DNA of 64,000 nucleotides from Seiridium cupressi (taxonomy: Eukaryota > Ascomycota > Sordariomycetes > Amphisphaeriales > Sporocadaceae): positions 67,792 through 131,791 of the forward strand of contig JARVKI010000087.1 in NCBI GenBank assembly GCA_036674765.1, read 5' to 3'. Made by a program: the position numbers and the translations under genes. The notes under the pieces are model-generated. The model was not told where the DNA came from. It worked only from the letters and a program-made list of their open reading frames with translations, and made no database searches. Positions 13,001-23,464 of the stretch are shown piece by piece; position 1 is the stretch's first letter, and each line of letters opens with the position of its first letter.

Positions 13001-15329
13001 GTCTTGTATTTCTCAAACAAATCGATGAGATGGACAGGTCCAAGAAGATCAGAGTACTTAGTAGCAATCTGAACCACGGACTGAAGGTTCTGGCGGATGT
13101 TGGACTTCATCATAGCGTCCAGATTGTCAAGCGACTGCTCAACCGAGAGTTGGCCAAAGTAGTTAACCAGCCACTCCTGGTTGAAGTTCGGGGTGCCAGC
13201 AATTCCACAAATTACACGCTTAATTGCGGCAGGGTCCTCGTAGAGCTCCAGAGCTTTCTGATACAGACCAGCTTGCTCGCACAACGTCGCGATTCGGGAC
13301 TTGTCGAAGTATGTGAACATTTGGTTGCCCAAAATAGCATCAGCAACCTGGGGGGCGTTGAGAAGGTTCATCTCCAGTAGACGGGTCTGCAGCTCAGCGT
13401 GCTCCGGGCGGTTGTCCTTGAGCGCATCGAGCAAGAAGGCAGTTGCTTGCTGAACCAGGCCTTGCGACTGGAAGACATCAACAACACGCGCAATATCGAC
13501 CAGTGCTCCGCCTTCGCTATTGGCCAGTGAACTAGCAAACTCGGCGCCCTTCTCGGGGTTCTGGCCCACAATGTGTCGCAACAGACCAATCCAATCAGGC
13601 TGATAGCCGGTCTGGGCGACGAAGGGGAGGATCTTGTCAAATTGGCCCGTCTCGGCGAATCCTGCGACGACCTTGTGAGGCACGTTGGCTTTAAGGTAAA
13701 CGGCCAAAGCGAGATTGACGTCGTGTGGGCGGATTTGGTCACCAAGCTTCTCCGAGTAATCCAGTTTGCCTTCCTTGAGCCACTTCTCTAGTAAATGCTT
13801 TCGACCTTGAGATAGAACGGGGATGGCGAGCTCAAGAGTCTCGGTCTCGTTCAAGGGGGTTGTCTTGTCCAGCAGCATTCCGAAGTATTGAAGGATGTAC
13901 GACATCTTGCCGGGCTCCTGAGGGAGGTTCTTGAATCGGTTGATCGTCTCGGTCGTCCGCAGAAAGCCACGAGGGGAGTTGGCAGCGACCTTGGCGGCGT
14001 TTGCATAATCGCCCGTTTGCATCAACTGCTCAAACTGTCTGGCGTAGAGCTGATCTGCTCCAGGAAGACCAGCTCTGGAAGCCATCTTGATAGCCATTTC
14101 AGTGTTGGCAGGGTTCTGCAGGAGATAGTTGATCATGTTATCCTCGTCTACCGACACAAACAGTACCTGGCCCTTCCTATTAATGCCGAGGATGCCGGTG
14201 GAGCCAACATCAGCGGCAGTGGTGAAGATTGTCTCGCTGGAAATACGGTTCATGAAGATGGCAGAGCCGGTCTCGAGGTCGTAGAGGTGGATGAAGCCGT
14301 ACTTCGTCACCATGTAGATGAGGCCATATTTCTGCGAGACTTGCATGGCAACGGGGAAGTCGTTGGTCGCTTCGGGCGGGAAGTAAATATCCACGGCCTT
14401 CTTCTGGAAGACGGGATTCGTTTCCGGATGGTCGATCTCGACAATGTGTAGCTTGGCGCCTGAAGCAGTTCGGACGGCAAATGTGAAGACCTTGGTGTCA
14501 GCCGGCGCACCCTCTAATCTGAGAGTGCCAAAGCTAGCAGCATGGCCTTCAATAGCTTGACTTATGCCACGGTCCTTCGAGTAAAGCTGTAAACTGCCAA
14601 CGACTCGGCTTTGTTGCTGAGAGATACCAACTATGGCCATCCACTTGCCGTCGCTGTTAATGCGATAGTTGATGATTTGACAGCCCTAAGTAATGTTCGT
14701 CAGTCCGAAACATTGGTACATTAATGACACACATAGCCCAACGCTGAGGGACCACGAAGCTGAAACCAGAAATCAAGGTGGGAACTCACATTCATATTTT
14801 GGTTGCGTTTGAAGACTTCCACGGGTGCAGCTTGAGTGGCATCGAAGATGTCCCAGTGGTAAACGGCAGTATCCGTTACCAGGCCTAATTCTCTATCGCT
14901 GATCCACTTCCAGAACACCACATCCTCGTTCATTGTCGCTGACTTGAGCTTTTGCTTTGCCTCAAGGTCGAAGATCTGCAGTGTTCTCGATTGCGCCCGT
15001 AGAGCAATGATCTGCTTTGTCCAATGCATGATGGCACTGTCGGCCTTAATAGGGCGTCGGGTGACATTGTTGCCGTTCTTGAGGTCGACAATGACGACTT
15101 CGGGCTGTGCGGCTTCGCTCTTCTTCTCTCGCATGCAGATGTAGGAGTCCGACTCTAATGTCTGTCCCGGAAAGCATGGTTAGCTGGAAGCTCTGACACC
15201 AGGTGTTTGTGGTTAAGACGTGGGAGAGGTGTGACATACGCATGAGTTGAAGCCAATGGCGGTGGCATCGACACCGACATTGCCGAGCATCAACAGCTCT
15301 TGGAACTTGATGGGAAGCGGTTGTGCCAT
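10031..15329 (-). CDS. CHC1: Clathrin heavy chain
   Basis: Forms the triskelion legs of clathrin coats in endocytosis and trans-Golgi/endosome traffic. Four exons: 15329-15240, 15161-14790, 14685-10450, 10390-10031, summing to 5058 nt (1685 residues), the expected length. The ATG at 15329 opens MAQPLPIKFQELLMLGNVGV, the conserved clathrin N-terminus that starts the beta-propeller. The long exon carries the rest of the propeller and the repeated CLH helical zigzags of distal and proximal legs. The last exon resumes FVDIGSKECYVGMMYACYDL and ends in the light-chain/trimerisation region (MINMLAQQTKELSLLKAD), then a Gly/Pro/Phe-rich tail MITAGPGGAPG...PTGFGF typical of fungi. Exon joins NSC/TLESDSYIC and NQNMN/GCQIINYR are in frame. 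No lesion seen. Confidence 0.97.
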
Positions 15330-17022
15330 GGCTCAGGTTCACATGGGGCGACGTGGACGTAGATGGAGGTAGCTGGGAGCGCTAGGCCGTTGGGTGGGAG
15401 CTGGTCGCGAAAGGCACCACAAGCGAGGGATCAAACGCTTGACTCGCAATTCGTGATCTGGTCGTGGAAGGTTCGTGAATCGTCCTGAAAAGTGTGTACA
15501 GGAAAGAAAAGGCGCGAGCAGGTATTAGGTGCCTTGCAGACAGAACGGAACCCCCAGGGAGTGATTATGTAGCTTGAGCTTGTCTAGGTCGTCAGAAGGC
15601 AGAGAAAGACGGATGAAATGCAAGTGCCAGAAAAATCCCAATGACTGAATCAATGAGATGAACGGGCAGCCGCGACTCGTAGTGTACAATGCCTGGTGGA
15701 CTGGCAAGTGTGGAGGGAGAGGAAATGAGGTTGAGTGTCTGATGGGAGGAAGGAAATAATGTGTTTCTTTGGAGGTTGCAGCAAGAGCATGACCTGTTCG
15801 CAAAGGAGCCTGGCGCGCTACCAAGCTGCTGCTGCTGCCGCTGCTGCTCTGCCTGCTGTGAACGCTTGGGCCAAGGCAGGGGTGTACAGCAAGCTCCTTT
15901 AAATCTGGATGCCTGAGGCGCCAAATAGCCATGCACCTTTGCGCGTCTACATTCACTTTAAATTTAGCAGAGATGCAGGAGCTGAAGAAGGTACCCTTGT
16001 TCCCACTTGATTGGTGTTTGCCTGTCAGATACAAATCTGTAGTCGATATTATGTATAAAGCTACTAGAGGCAAAACATGATTACACTACTGTATCCTCTA
16101 AATAATTTTAAGCACAAATTGAGAGAAGCTACCTATTCCGGGCGGTAAGGCATTTAGAAGCCGATTGCTCAAGATGTCTATTCTGGCCCAGCCCGCTGTC
16201 ATGTGTTTGCCAGGTCATGCATGAGCAATCAATCTTCCACGCAGGCATCTTGTTTTCCCACTCATAAGCAGAGAGGAATTTCTCGTACAAATGGGCAGTG
16301 AAACCAAAAACAAGATTGATGCAGGCAGAAAAGCGGCTGTAAGATCACGGGAATTTGTGTAGCTTGTACGACTGCATGCAACCACTTATGGCTTTGCGCA
16401 ACATACATCTACGGAGCCAAGATTCCTGACAATGGTTTTACCGGGTCGGCTGTGCGCCAAACATAATCCAGCGAAGCTCATGCTTGGACGTGCCAATCTG
16501 AGAGCAGGAGGCATCTGTCTCTAACACTCTCCTGGTCGACAAGGAGCTGCAATATACACAATATAGGTAGCTAAATGATATGTACGTTCAATCATTGCGA
16601 TCCTTCCCACCGCCCAAAAGGACAGGGAAGCACCGCACCCAAGATTGTTCGCTGGGTGTTGTTCTCCATTCTGTCCGAGAACTTCAGTGGTCGTGGGCCA
16701 CTGTAGAGTTACCTCGCACCAAATATCGTGTCTCGAGAATGTTGTTTTTTGCGTTGTTCATTAATTTGAATGAAGAAGAAGAGAGAAATTTCCCAAGCGT
16801 GGAGCGCTCAATAGAATTTTAGTAGGAATGAGCGGCAGCTGTCGGACGCACACTAGCGGCTGGGCCCACAGCATCGGGCCGGCAGTATCAGGGGTGTTGA
16901 GCTGATTAGCGTCACCGAGGGGACATCACATGCGTGTTGACTTTGGCCTCGCTTAAACACCTCTTGACTTCTTCGACCACCAGAACATTGCATACCGATA
17001 CTTCCATATTGTCGTCGCCACC
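15330..17022. other. Divergent upstream region of clathrin and the DUF1640 gene
   Basis: 1.7 kb separating two divergently transcribed genes, so it should contain both promoters. Minus-strand frames in 15525-16073 lack any domain signal and read through the CTG-type repeat, so I do not call them genes. Confidence 0.45.
15825..15858. repeat. Imperfect CTG/CAG trinucleotide tract
   Basis: About eleven GCT-type triplets, interrupted by CCG and CTCTGC steps, in the clathrin upstream region. On the minus strand this reads as CAG repeats, which creates spurious glutamine-rich open frames. Confidence 0.7.
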
Positions 17023-17892
17023 ATGGCACAACCTGGCATCCATGCTATACACAATCTTCCCAAGTTCTTGCTCCCTCGCCTGAGCTGGCAGGGACCCATG
17101 AGCTCCTCGCAAGTGCTCAGGAGCGTAGCGGTGCTGCCCTCTCAGGAACGGAGACCATGGCAGCCAACTCAGTCCTCGAGCATACACACGCAGCGGTGTG
17201 TTCCTTGCGGTCAGAGCCGGAGGTGTAGTGCAAGCTCGAGCATTCTTCGAAACCCATCACTGAAGAGGTCCTTCCATGCCACTGCCCCGCGCGCTCGAGA
17301 CCACCACTTCGATACTCTTAAGTTCGTCCAAAGGCTACGAGACGAGGGGTTTACAGAGGAGCAATCAGTCGCCATGATGAAGGTCTTGAACGATGTCATC
17401 GAGGAGAGGTTCGCTTGCACTTCTTCTACCCATGAAGCACCTTAGTTGCTAAGTTGATTTAGCATACAAAACCTGACTCGCACCATGGTTCTGCGGGAAG
17501 ATGCTGCAAAAGCAACCTACACCCAGAAAGTCGACTTTGCCAAACTACGGTCAGAGCTGCTCTCCGCCGACAGCACCGAATCCAACACTACACGCGCATC
17601 CCACGAGCGCTTGACCAACGATCTCACAAAGTTGAACAGCCGGCTACGGGATGAGATTGGTCGAACGCAGGCGTCTGTAAGGCTCGACCTAAACCTAGAG
17701 AAAGGTCGCATACGAGAAGAAGCCGTCAGTCAGGAATTGAAAATCAAAGAAACCGAAACCAAGATTGAGCAAGAGGTCGCCGCGCTGCGCGAGAAACTAG
17801 AACAGGTCAAGTTTCAGACACTGCAATGGCTTATGGGTGTTTGCACCGGCTTTGCAGCCCTTCTTCTTGGTGCCTGGCGGTTGCTTATGTAA
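17023..17892 (+). CDS. Mitochondrial DUF1640 coiled-coil protein (CCDC90/Fmp32-like)
   Basis: Two exons, 17023-17408 and 17463-17892, joined in frame to give ..VIEES-IQNLTRTMV.., 271 residues. The ATG sits in a textbook context (GCCACCATGG). The first ~95 residues are Arg/Ser/Pro-rich with an RSFHATAPRA stretch, a typical matrix-targeting presequence. Then comes FDTLKFVQRLRDEGFTEEQS, the DUF1640 core shared with yeast Fmp32 and animal CCDC90/MCUR1, a long coiled coil, and a C-terminal membrane helix (WLMGVCTGFAALLLGAWRLL). Animal relatives act in calcium-uniporter regulation or respiratory-complex assembly; the fungal role is less certain, so I claim only a mitochondrial inner-membrane coiled-coil protein. 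Confidence 0.92.
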
Positions 17893-19847
17893 TCCGTGCA
17901 AGTGTTCGGATGCGAAGCCTATGAAGCATCATCTTTCTGCGAACCCATGTCATGGGCTTACAACGTGGACACACTTTTCCTACCCAGGGAATTTTGGAAT
18001 AGTGCTGCACGGCACAGCCAAGTCCAGCTTGCTGGCACAATATTCTACTAGGCGGGCGGATATGTGAAGCATCAAAATTGTCACATATGACTGCTTTATG
18101 TATCAGCAGTCCGCCGTCAATCAATTGCCCCGGAAAGGGGCATGAAATGCCTGTCAGGGGGCCCCAAATACCCATTTTCTAGAGTCGTCAGTACAAGCTA
18201 CATGTATACAAACGCGTAAAAAAAAATCCGGAAATGACACCCGCTAGTCTAAATCAAAATTGTTGTTTCACCCCCAAGTCTACATTCCCGTCACCGAACT
18301 TGGAGAAAGGCTGCTTCAAAAGCCAAGTCCATGAAGTCAGCTCATCTGATCAACCTGGACCAGAGCGAGTACTATGTACATAGGTTGCTCGCATGTGGTA
18401 AGAATAGCTTGGCAATTGAGTATCGGGATCTCGCCAAACAATGGAGGCGGGATTCAATCAAACGAACTGTATAAAGAAAAACTATCATGTCCGAGTCATT
18501 CATCTAGGCAGACAAAAAGTGCGAGCTATTTGGGCTTTCCTAACCGGCTGCCTCCCTTTTACATCCAACGTGTTACACGGCTTGGATGTTGCATAAACGT
18601 ATAATACTGATTGTACTAAATCTGTATAAAGGCTAGACTTTTGTAACAGAGCAGGCTGATCAAAGGAAATAAATTAGGAGTAAGAACAACCGTCCTCAAA
18701 CTGACTTCGGTGTGAAGTCGTTTTGTATTTCAAAGGATAGATGCGTGAATTTACGCCTAAGCGATAAGTACTTGGGAACATCGTGTACATGGTATACAAT
18801 GCTAGCGGATGCCTATTAGATACCTATTAGATTCGATGTAGTAGAGATATAACCAGCTTTCTCGGTAGGGCGTTACTAATGAAAGATATTGTTTTATTTA
18901 CTAATAGAGATATACCCTACTTCCAAAATCTTATGAATGATCAAAGCTTGGGGAGATGGAACTCTCAGTAATAATCATGTCAATTGAAATCGAGAGAAGA
19001 TAATCGTAGAGGGCGCGGAGCACTCCCTCTTTGCATTGTTGGACTCTCAAACGCCTTCAGTCAAGCCAGAGTATTCCGAGTTACATAGATAAAGGTCACT
19101 GTCCAGTCCCAGAGAAGGCTATAGGTGCAGTTCACAATGAATCGTCAATTAGAGCTCGCTTGGACAATATCCTACTCCCATGCTCTAGGTTTAGGATGTT
19201 TCTCATCAGGACCACGGTCTTGGATGAAAGTTTCCAGGCTATAATCGAACTATAGTGCTCAGCCAAGATGAACTCAAATAGCCTGCAATAGTATTCAGAT
19301 GGGGCGGGGACGGTGCAAAAGCTGAATAGCGTATACTTGACGAGTTTCAGAACAACGTGTTGACGCAATCCGCATGGACTACAGGGTGGCAAGTAGAATG
19401 TTGGGGAGTTATGTCGATCATGACATTTATAGCCGAGTTACATCGTTTACTGCTTCGATCCTGACACTGCACTTTTCACACAGCCGCACAAGTGGTCACC
19501 TACAATGTGCCAGCCGTCCCTGAAGCGATTGATACACAATAGTGGAAGAGAGTATAGAGTTTGTGCAAGGCCAGGCGATTATTGCCCACGGCCGTAATTC
19601 TTCATTCTTTTCCTGGTATTGCGAGGAGCATTTTAGTTTCCTACTTCATAAACGAGCAACCAATGCTTCCCATCCATTCCAACTGGCTTGATGTTGTCCG
19701 CCGGCTAGAAAATAACCCTGGCGCCCTTGCTGCGTGTGGTATCTGTCGCCCAGTCTCGTATAAGCCAATCAACTCATCTCATGTGCTGCTAGAACCCGAC
19801 CCAGAAGTCCTCCCTCAGTGTGCCGTCCACCTTCCGTTCATAGGAAT
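17893..19847. other. Intergenic region, no gene seen
   Basis: Nearly 2 kb between the convergent ends of the DUF1640 and SmB genes. It is AT-richer than the flanking genes and holds only scattered short frames without motifs. A small direct duplication (CTATTAGATAC / CTATTAGATTC) lies near 18810-18835. The 3' UTRs of both genes are expected here. Confidence 0.45.
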
Positions 19848-20639
19848 TTATCTTCGGCCAGGAGGGTTGAAGCCTGGAGGGGGTGCACCACCTGGGAAGC
19901 CAGGCGGTGGCTGGAATCCTCCAGGAGGAGCAAACCCAGCAGGTGGGAAACCGCCAGGAGCGCCAGGAAAGCCAGGAACTGGAGGACCACCTCTGCCTGG
20001 GAAGCCAGGTGCACCAGGAAATTGAGGGGGGAACTGTGGTGGAGCGCCAGAACCAACACCAGCAGCCGGACCGGCCAAGCTTGTGGGAGCGGCTCCGCGC
20101 CCTGCAGGTCGTGCGACTCCTGGACCAGAGGTAAGTGCTGAAGTAAGGCCACCAGTCGTGGTCTTGCCAAGTCGTGTGCTAGGGTCTTGCGGAGGAGGGG
20201 ACTCGACTGAGAGCGAGACGATCTGGGCGCCACGAACGATGGTCAGGCCGAGCGTGCGCTTCTCTTCGGTCTCGATGGTTTGCGTCTGAGGGGTTGACGA
20301 GCCGGGGGCGCCCGCAGGTTTTGTGGTCTTGCGCTTAAGCTTGCGGAACTCTTCAGTGTCTGCGAGGACAAGGTTCATGTGCTTGTCGAAGGCGAGCATC
20401 TGGCCAGTCATCTGACGACCGTCCAAGAGTGTTACTCTCATTCGGTAGTTGATCTGCAAACGAATTAGTACACTGTGCGCTGTGATGATGGCGCAAAACG
20501 CGTCGTTTCGCGCAAGTAGAGAGAGTACGTACGTAACCGGCCTGTAGTAACACGTTTCGTCAGCCTGCAATGTCAACCTCGAGATACATGAGCGGTGTAA
20601 TTGGGAATAACTCACCATCTTGCCCTGCTTGTTCGACAT
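19848..20639 (-). CDS. SMB1: Small nuclear ribonucleoprotein SmB/B'
   Basis: Core Sm-ring protein of U1, U2, U4 and U5 snRNPs. Proposed exons: 20639-20616 (24 nt, MSNKQGKM), 20541-20533 (9 nt, Ala-Gly-Tyr) and 20453-19848, totalling 639 nt and 212 residues. The Sm1 motif is INYRMRVTLLDGRQMTGQML followed by AFDKHMNLVLADTEEF; Sm2 is LTIVRGAQIVSLSVE. The C-terminus is a proline/glycine-rich tail (repeats such as PPGFPGG and PGAPGG), as in SmB and not in LSm4. The 9-nt microexon is bounded by TACTACAG and GTACGT, and fills the gap that a direct 24-nt-to-exon-3 join would leave before INYRM. The gene faces RPL11 across a short shared upstream region. Confidence 0.93.
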   Translation of the reverse strand: MSNKQGKMVSYSQLHRSCISRLTLQADETCYYRPVTYVLSLLARNDAFCAIITAHSVLIRLQINYRMRVTLLDGRQMTGQMLAFDKHMNLVLADTEEFRKLKRKTTKPAGAPGSSTPQTQTIETEEKRTLGLTIVRGAQIVSLSVESPPPQDPSTRLGKTTTGGLTSALTSGPGVARPAGRGAAPTSLAGPAAGVGSGAPPQFPPQFPGAPGFPGRGGPPVPGFPGAPGGFPPAGFAPPGGFQPPPGFPGGAPPPGFNPPGRR

Positions 20640-21137
20640 CCTGCCTAGAGCTTTGCTCCTTGAGGGAGCTACTCTTGCTTGATTCAAAAATTGGGACTTG
20701 CTTTGGGTGAAGTCGTGTCACGTCACGAGCTTCTGCGAAATCTTGGTGGTGATGCTGCGTTGACAGATTGCCTTCAAGACCTCGACTTTGGTATGGGGGA
20801 GCAAAGGTCGAAATAATTGATGAGGCGCAAGGCAACGATTCGAGGCTGAAATCCAAAGCTCGAGCCACTCGCCAATGGGAACGGCATTTCTCGAGCTCCA
20901 ATTGACTTGAGCCTTTCTGGGACTAGCATGTTCGTCCCCGACCCAGCTTTCCTCTATCCATAAGCGAGAGCACAGACCATCCCACCCACAAGAGGGTACC
21001 AAAACCCTCGAAATTTCAGCGCCTCAGTTGCAGCGTTTTGGATTTGAAGTATCGCGAACTTTTTCGACAGTCAATCCATCGATCGCCAACTACAACGACC
21101 CATTTCCCACGGTCACTACTAACAAACAACAGCCAAG
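20640..21137. promoter_or_regulatory. Bidirectional promoter region, SmB / RPL11
   Basis: The 498 bases between two divergent start codons must serve both an snRNP core gene and a ribosomal protein gene. The RPL11 side ends in a pyrimidine- and CAA-rich leader (CTACTAACAAACAACAGCC) before CAAGATGG. No specific operator was identified. Confidence 0.6.
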
Positions 21138-21773
21138 ATGGTATGCTCAACCAATCAAGTTCACATGATCATGAAATACTGACTGCTGCGACAGTCGGAG
21201 AAGGCTCAGAACCCCATGAGGGAGCTCAAGATCCAGAAGCTCGTCCTCAACATCTCCGTTGGTGAATCTGGTGACAGATTGACCCGTGCCGCCAAGGTGT
21301 TGGAGCAGCTTTCCGGTCAGACTCCCGTCTACAGTAAGTCATGAACATTTCCGGAAACACTCGCTGGACACTTATCTCACACTTTTCGTTCAACAGGCAA
21401 GGCCCGCTACACCGTCCGTACCTTTGGTATCCGCCGTAACGAAAAGATCGCCGTCCACGTCACTGTCCGTGGCCCCAAGGCTGAGGAGATTCTCGAGCGT
21501 GGCCTCAAGGTCAAGGAGTACGAGCTCCGCAAGCGCAACTTCAGCGAGACTGGCAACTTCGGTTTCGGTATCTCCGAGCACATCGATCTTGGTATCAAGT
21601 ACGACCCCGCAATCGGTATCTACGGCATGGACTTCTACTGCTGCATGACCCGTCCCGGTGAGCGTGTCACCCGCCGCCGCCGCTGCAAGGGCAGAATCGG
21701 TGCCTCCCACAAGATCAACCGTGACGAGACCGTCAAGTGGTTCAAGTCGCGATTCGACGGTATTGTCCGATAA
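21138..21773 (+). CDS. RPL11: 60S ribosomal protein L11 (uL5)
   Basis: Large-subunit protein contacting 5S rRNA. Three exons: 21138-21140 (the ATG alone), 21195-21333, 21397-21773, together 519 nt and 172 residues, the expected size. After the start intron the protein reads [20 protein letters not shown], then [20 protein letters not shown]; exon 3 gives [20 protein letters not shown] and ends [10 protein letters not shown]. The first exon is only the initiator codon, split from codon 2 by a 54-nt intron (GTATGC...CGACAG). An early intron is common in fungal ribosomal protein genes. Codon use is strongly C-ending, as expected of a highly expressed gene. Confidence 0.97.
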
Positions 21774-23464
21774 ATACTTCTTCGACACTTCACGGATAGC
21801 GCTGGAATGAGGAAGGAGTAAAAACAATATTATTGAGGCAATGATTACGGCGTTGGCTGGATGGCATGGGTTGATTTTTCATGGAAACACCTGCATTCGT
21901 GTACATCGCACGAGAGAACCGCGCATTTCGCATCAGCGAGTGAGCGACCTCGTCACATCAGCAGACTGAATTAAGTCAGCTACGGCCTCAGAGACCGACC
22001 GGCATCATGCCGGCTTTTCCATCTGCATCTCATGTCTTGTGCATACGAGTGACCGAATGATTTGTACCGTGGTACTGCGTGATCAAGACCATCTTCCCTC
22101 TGAAACATTGCTGTATATCCGTCAACCAGCAATCCAATATTGCCATTCCCAGAGTCAATGCCTCTATAATCTCCCGTTCGCGTTAATGTCAACCGTGACA
22201 GAGTCGGTCGATGGTATTTAGTGAAGTTCACCACCTCCGAGGATACTGAGCCCACATGCCCGAGGACAATAATTTATGTCTTCTAGCGTCCAAGACTGGA
22301 GACTTGTGAGACTCGAGGGAGGAACCCATTATCGCCAGGTGTGAGATATCAGCTATTGTCCTAGCTTCAAGTTAGTGCCCGAATATGATGTACTCCAATG
22401 CATTGAGATACACCTGAGTAAGGTCGTTTGGAACAAAAGCCACTGGGTTTCGCTGAGTTGTCAATATCCTATTCTGTCATTCTCGAATCAGGAGCATCTT
22501 TTGATGGCCACATGCTATACGTCCATCATTCCAGTACCCAGTCATGCGAGCGCATGGATGTATCCTGCATTGGAGCCGTGCAGGTTGGGCCGGAGGGCCG
22601 AAAGACACATTACTCTGGTTCACTGAATATATATTTTGAGATGAAAAGCTAGATTGAGAGAATACCAGGTATCTACTCGACTCACATCTGCATATCGTCT
22701 TTATGGGAGTTCAATATAAGCAGAACTGAAGTGATCAGAAATCGACTACGAAGCAGCGACTCTGTTCGGACCTGAAAATGGGATAACAAAAGGGAACATG
22801 AGCAACAATGTAGCCAGGAAATCCGTCAGGAAGAGAGTTGACAGTTCGCCTCACCCAATTAATATTAGACCATCGGTGACTACGAAAACATAGTAGGTTA
22901 CCGCTTGATTTATCAGGAGTAGATACTCAACGATGGTCTGCTACACTCAATCTGCATCTTGACGATGGAATCTCGAAATGGAATTGGTCATCTCTAGTTT
23001 TCTAGCTCTCAAGAGAGATTTATCCAGGACACATGGTTACGACCTCGTTCTCAACCAATTTGAATTCAACTCGTGGGGAGAAGCCACGAGCAAAACCAGT
23101 CAGTTGACCTCATTTTCACACTGTAGTCGCTCTTGCCTTTGAACCATTTTCTCACCAAGCTACATATGGCTCGGTAGGTGTGGTATTAGGTGCTCCAGGC
23201 CAACAAGAAAAAACCCTGTCTGCCCGTCAAAGAAGATTGCGTCAAAGTTCCATATGTGGCCCTCCCAGGTTCGCACTTCACTTTTACGTACCTCCTTTTG
23301 CCCTTCCTTGTCCACCAGAGGCCTCACCGACGGACGCAAGTATGACTTGACGCCATCCTTGAGATACCTTCCTTACAGGAAACAATTAAATCTTTCTGAC
23401 GAACCCATCTACGTACTTGCCATTTTCTCGTTTCAAGACCTGCCCACTTCGGGTTCACTTCAGG
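21774..23464. other. Intergenic region, no gene seen
   Basis: 1.7 kb between RPL11 and the following gene on the same strand. Open frames are all short and unrelated to any motif I know. The last few hundred bases, rich in CCTTCC/CTTTTG pyrimidine runs, look like the leader of the gene starting at 23465. Confidence 0.45.

Noticed and set aside
15525..16073. 182-codon minus-strand frame upstream of clathrin
   Set aside because: Composition driven by the CTG/CAG tract; no start context, motif or exon partner.
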